Positions 32,272 through 33,471 of a DNA stretch of 33,471 nucleotides are shown piece by piece. The notes beneath the pieces were generated by a model. The model was not told the origin of the DNA. It did not search any database and saw only the letters and a program-made list of their open reading frames with translations. The position numbers and the translations under genes are program-made. This stretch comes from an uncultured Lachnospiraceae bacterium (GTDB lineage: Bacteria > Bacillota > Clostridia > Lachnospirales > Lachnospiraceae). Numbering within the stretch: the first letter of the stretch is position 1; each line of letters begins with the position of its first letter. The stretch is from positions 1-33,471 of the forward strand of contig CAJUQJ010000044.1 in NCBI GenBank assembly GCA_910588215.1, given 5' to 3'.

Positions 32272-33302
32272 ACAGGCGGTATAAGAGTAACGATACAGAC
32301 GGTATATGGATAGGCGGTATGGGTGTAATGCTCATACTGCTTTTGTTGTTCAGTGAGCTTTCCTGTAGACGGCCGGCTTACGGTACATGGCTGATCATCC
32401 TGTATGGGGCGGTGAATCTGGCGGTGTTCGCAGGGGTATATCTGGTGATCGCGAGGCGGATGGAAGGGAAGCTTTATGCGTTCAGTGAAATGATGGAGGA
32501 GTTGATCGATGGCAGAGTTACGATCGCTTTTCCGGTGACGGAGGATACGATTCTGTCCAGAATGCAGGGGCAGTTATTGCGGCTCTATGACATTCTGTGC
32601 TCTTATGAGGAGCGGGAGCGGCAGTTTCGCAGGCAGCTTAATGAGAATATCGGGGATCTGGTTCATCAATTAAATACGCCGATCACGAATATCTTGATGT
32701 ATGTGGAATTTCTGGGACGGGATGATTTGACGGTGGATGAGAAGGGAAGATTTCTTGCCTGTCTGGAGGAGCAGGCGAAGAAGCTTACCTGGCTGGGAGA
32801 GAGCTTTTCTAAGGTGTCGAGACTGGAGACGGGGATCATTCGTCTGAAACAGGAATGGCAGAGTCTGGAAACGATTCTTCTGCAGGCGGTTGGGCAGGTG
32901 ATGGAGAAGGCGAAGAACCGGGGGATGGAGATTGATTTGCTTGGTCAGATGCAGAGTATGGTGTTGGTGGATGCGAAGTGGACGGTGGAGGCTGTCTTTA
33001 ATGTGCTGGACAATGCAGTGAAATACGGGGATGCGGGCAGCAAGATCGAGATGGAAGCGACGAAGCTGACGAACCACGTGGGCGTAGCAGTGAGAAACAG
33101 TGGAATCCGGATTGCACCGGAAGAATATCACAAGTTATTTAAACGGTTTTACAGAGGCAGGGAGGTTGGAGAAAGAGAAGGTGTCGGACTGGGATTGTAT
33201 ATTACGAGGAAGATTGTAGAGGAAGAAGGAGGTTACATCAAGGTGGGCAGGACGGCGGATGAGAGAACGGAATTTATGCTGTTGTTTCCGGCTGGGGAAT
33301 AG
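32268..33302 (+). CDS. Sensor histidine kinase with short intramembrane-type sensor
   Basis: A 344-residue kinase with two helices (about 15-32 and 41-62) joined by a loop of only about ten residues, so it has no extracellular sensor domain. The phospho-acceptor His133 lies in DLVHQLNTPITN. The ATPase domain has the N-box NVLDNAVKYG and the G-box REGVGLGLYITRKI. Such short-looped kinases, such as BceS, usually detect their signal through a partner ABC permease, which is encoded at 28847. The ATG at 32268 overlaps the regulator stop; the longer frame from 32250 is less likely. The module order is ABC ATPase, permease, regulator, kinase. Confidence 0.92.
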   Translation: MNRRYKSNDTDGIWIGGMGVMLILLLLFSELSCRRPAYGTWLIILYGAVNLAVFAGVYLVIARRMEGKLYAFSEMMEELIDGRVTIAFPVTEDTILSRMQGQLLRLYDILCSYEERERQFRRQLNENIGDLVHQLNTPITNILMYVEFLGRDDLTVDEKGRFLACLEEQAKKLTWLGESFSKVSRLETGIIRLKQEWQSLETILLQAVGQVMEKAKNRGMEIDLLGQMQSMVLVDAKWTVEAVFNVLDNAVKYGDAGSKIEMEATKLTNHVGVAVRNSGIRIAPEEYHKLFKRFYRGREVGEREGVGLGLYITRKIVEEEGGYIKVGRTADERTEFMLLFPAGE

Positions 33303-33323
33303 GCGCGGTGGGGAAGGAATAAT

Positions 33324-33352
33324 TTGCAGGGGAATTTCGGCTGTGCTACAAT
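33324..33352 (+). promoter_or_regulatory. Promoter near the right edge of the window
   Basis: TTGCAG (33324-33329), a 17-nt spacer, then TACAAT (33347-33352). The transcript would start near 33358 and run off the window; no gene follows within it. Confidence 0.55.
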
Positions 33353-33382
33353 TAACTTACTGTAGAAGTAACTTGTCAATCA

Positions 33383-33435
33383 GGAGTACGCATTACACTG
33401 CGGACTCCGTGAACGTGCCAAAATCTCCGATTTTG
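33383..33435 (+). other. Two hairpins in the leader after the right-edge promoter
   Basis: GGAGT-A-CGCA / TGCG-G-ACTCC (33383-33392/33399-33408) is a 9-bp stem with one mismatch. CAAAATC-TCC-GATTTTG (33419-33435) is a perfect 7-bp stem with a 3-nt loop. No T-run follows. They may be leader structures of the next gene or an intergenic repeat. Confidence 0.45.
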
Positions 33436-33471
33436 TGTGCATAATTTACTAAACACCCACTTCTATTCATG

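Overview
The window reads as chromosomal DNA of an anaerobic, gut-type member of the Bacillota, most likely Lachnospiraceae. The grounds are AGGAGG-type ribosome sites before most genes, roughly even base composition by eye, close matches to sigma-A promoters (TTGNNN-N17-TANNNT), and family content typical of that group: GPH and OFA carriers, GH36 and GH13 enzymes, a DUF4430 lipoprotein with an ECF S component, and ABC pairs with two-component systems. This placement is inference. No rRNA, tRNA, phage, transposase or CRISPR array was seen.

Layout. (1) 54-3784: two half-transporters forming a heterodimeric ABC exporter with one degenerate ATP site. (2) 4023-5693: a membrane-anchored ComEC-like metallo-beta-lactamase protein with an Ada-like zinc-binding tail. 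(3) 5698-9280, minus strand: an operon of ECF-type sigma factor, polytopic membrane protein, ABC ATPase and ABC-2 permease. (4) 9574-10881: an OFA-family MFS carrier. (5) 10950-12324: a promoter, a cobalamin riboswitch, a DUF4430 lipoprotein, an ECF S component and a terminator, read as a vitamin B12 capture and uptake unit. (6) 12459-18287: alpha-galactosidase, GPH sugar symporter and an oligo-1,6-glucosidase-like GH13 enzyme, followed by cardiolipin synthase (18376-19953). (7) 20096-26432: a FadR-type GntR regulator, then a GntP permease, an IlvD/Edd-type aldonate dehydratase, KDPG aldolase and KDG kinase. Together these import gluconate or a similar aldonate, dehydrate it to 2-keto-3-deoxygluconate, phosphorylate it and split it to pyruvate and glyceraldehyde-3-phosphate. 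(8) 26551-28075: four 33-nt direct repeats in exact register, a promoter and an AAA/DUF4143 ATPase. (9) 28167-33302: an ABC ATPase and large FtsX-type permease, then a response regulator and a short-sensor histidine kinase, which resembles a peptide-antibiotic sensing and resistance module. (10) 33303-33471: a promoter and two hairpins whose gene lies beyond the window.

The most unusual signals are outside the genes: the 33-nt-period array in front of the ATPase; the 17-nt perfect palindrome touching the -35 box of the aldonate operon, with related sites on both sides; 11-nt-period half-sites in front of both parts of the ABC/two-component module; the B12 riboswitch in front of a transcobalamin-like lipoprotein; and a recurring class of small intergenic hairpins with three-base loops. 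Gene starts were moved from the longest open frame to the codon with a proper ribosome site wherever the two disagreed.
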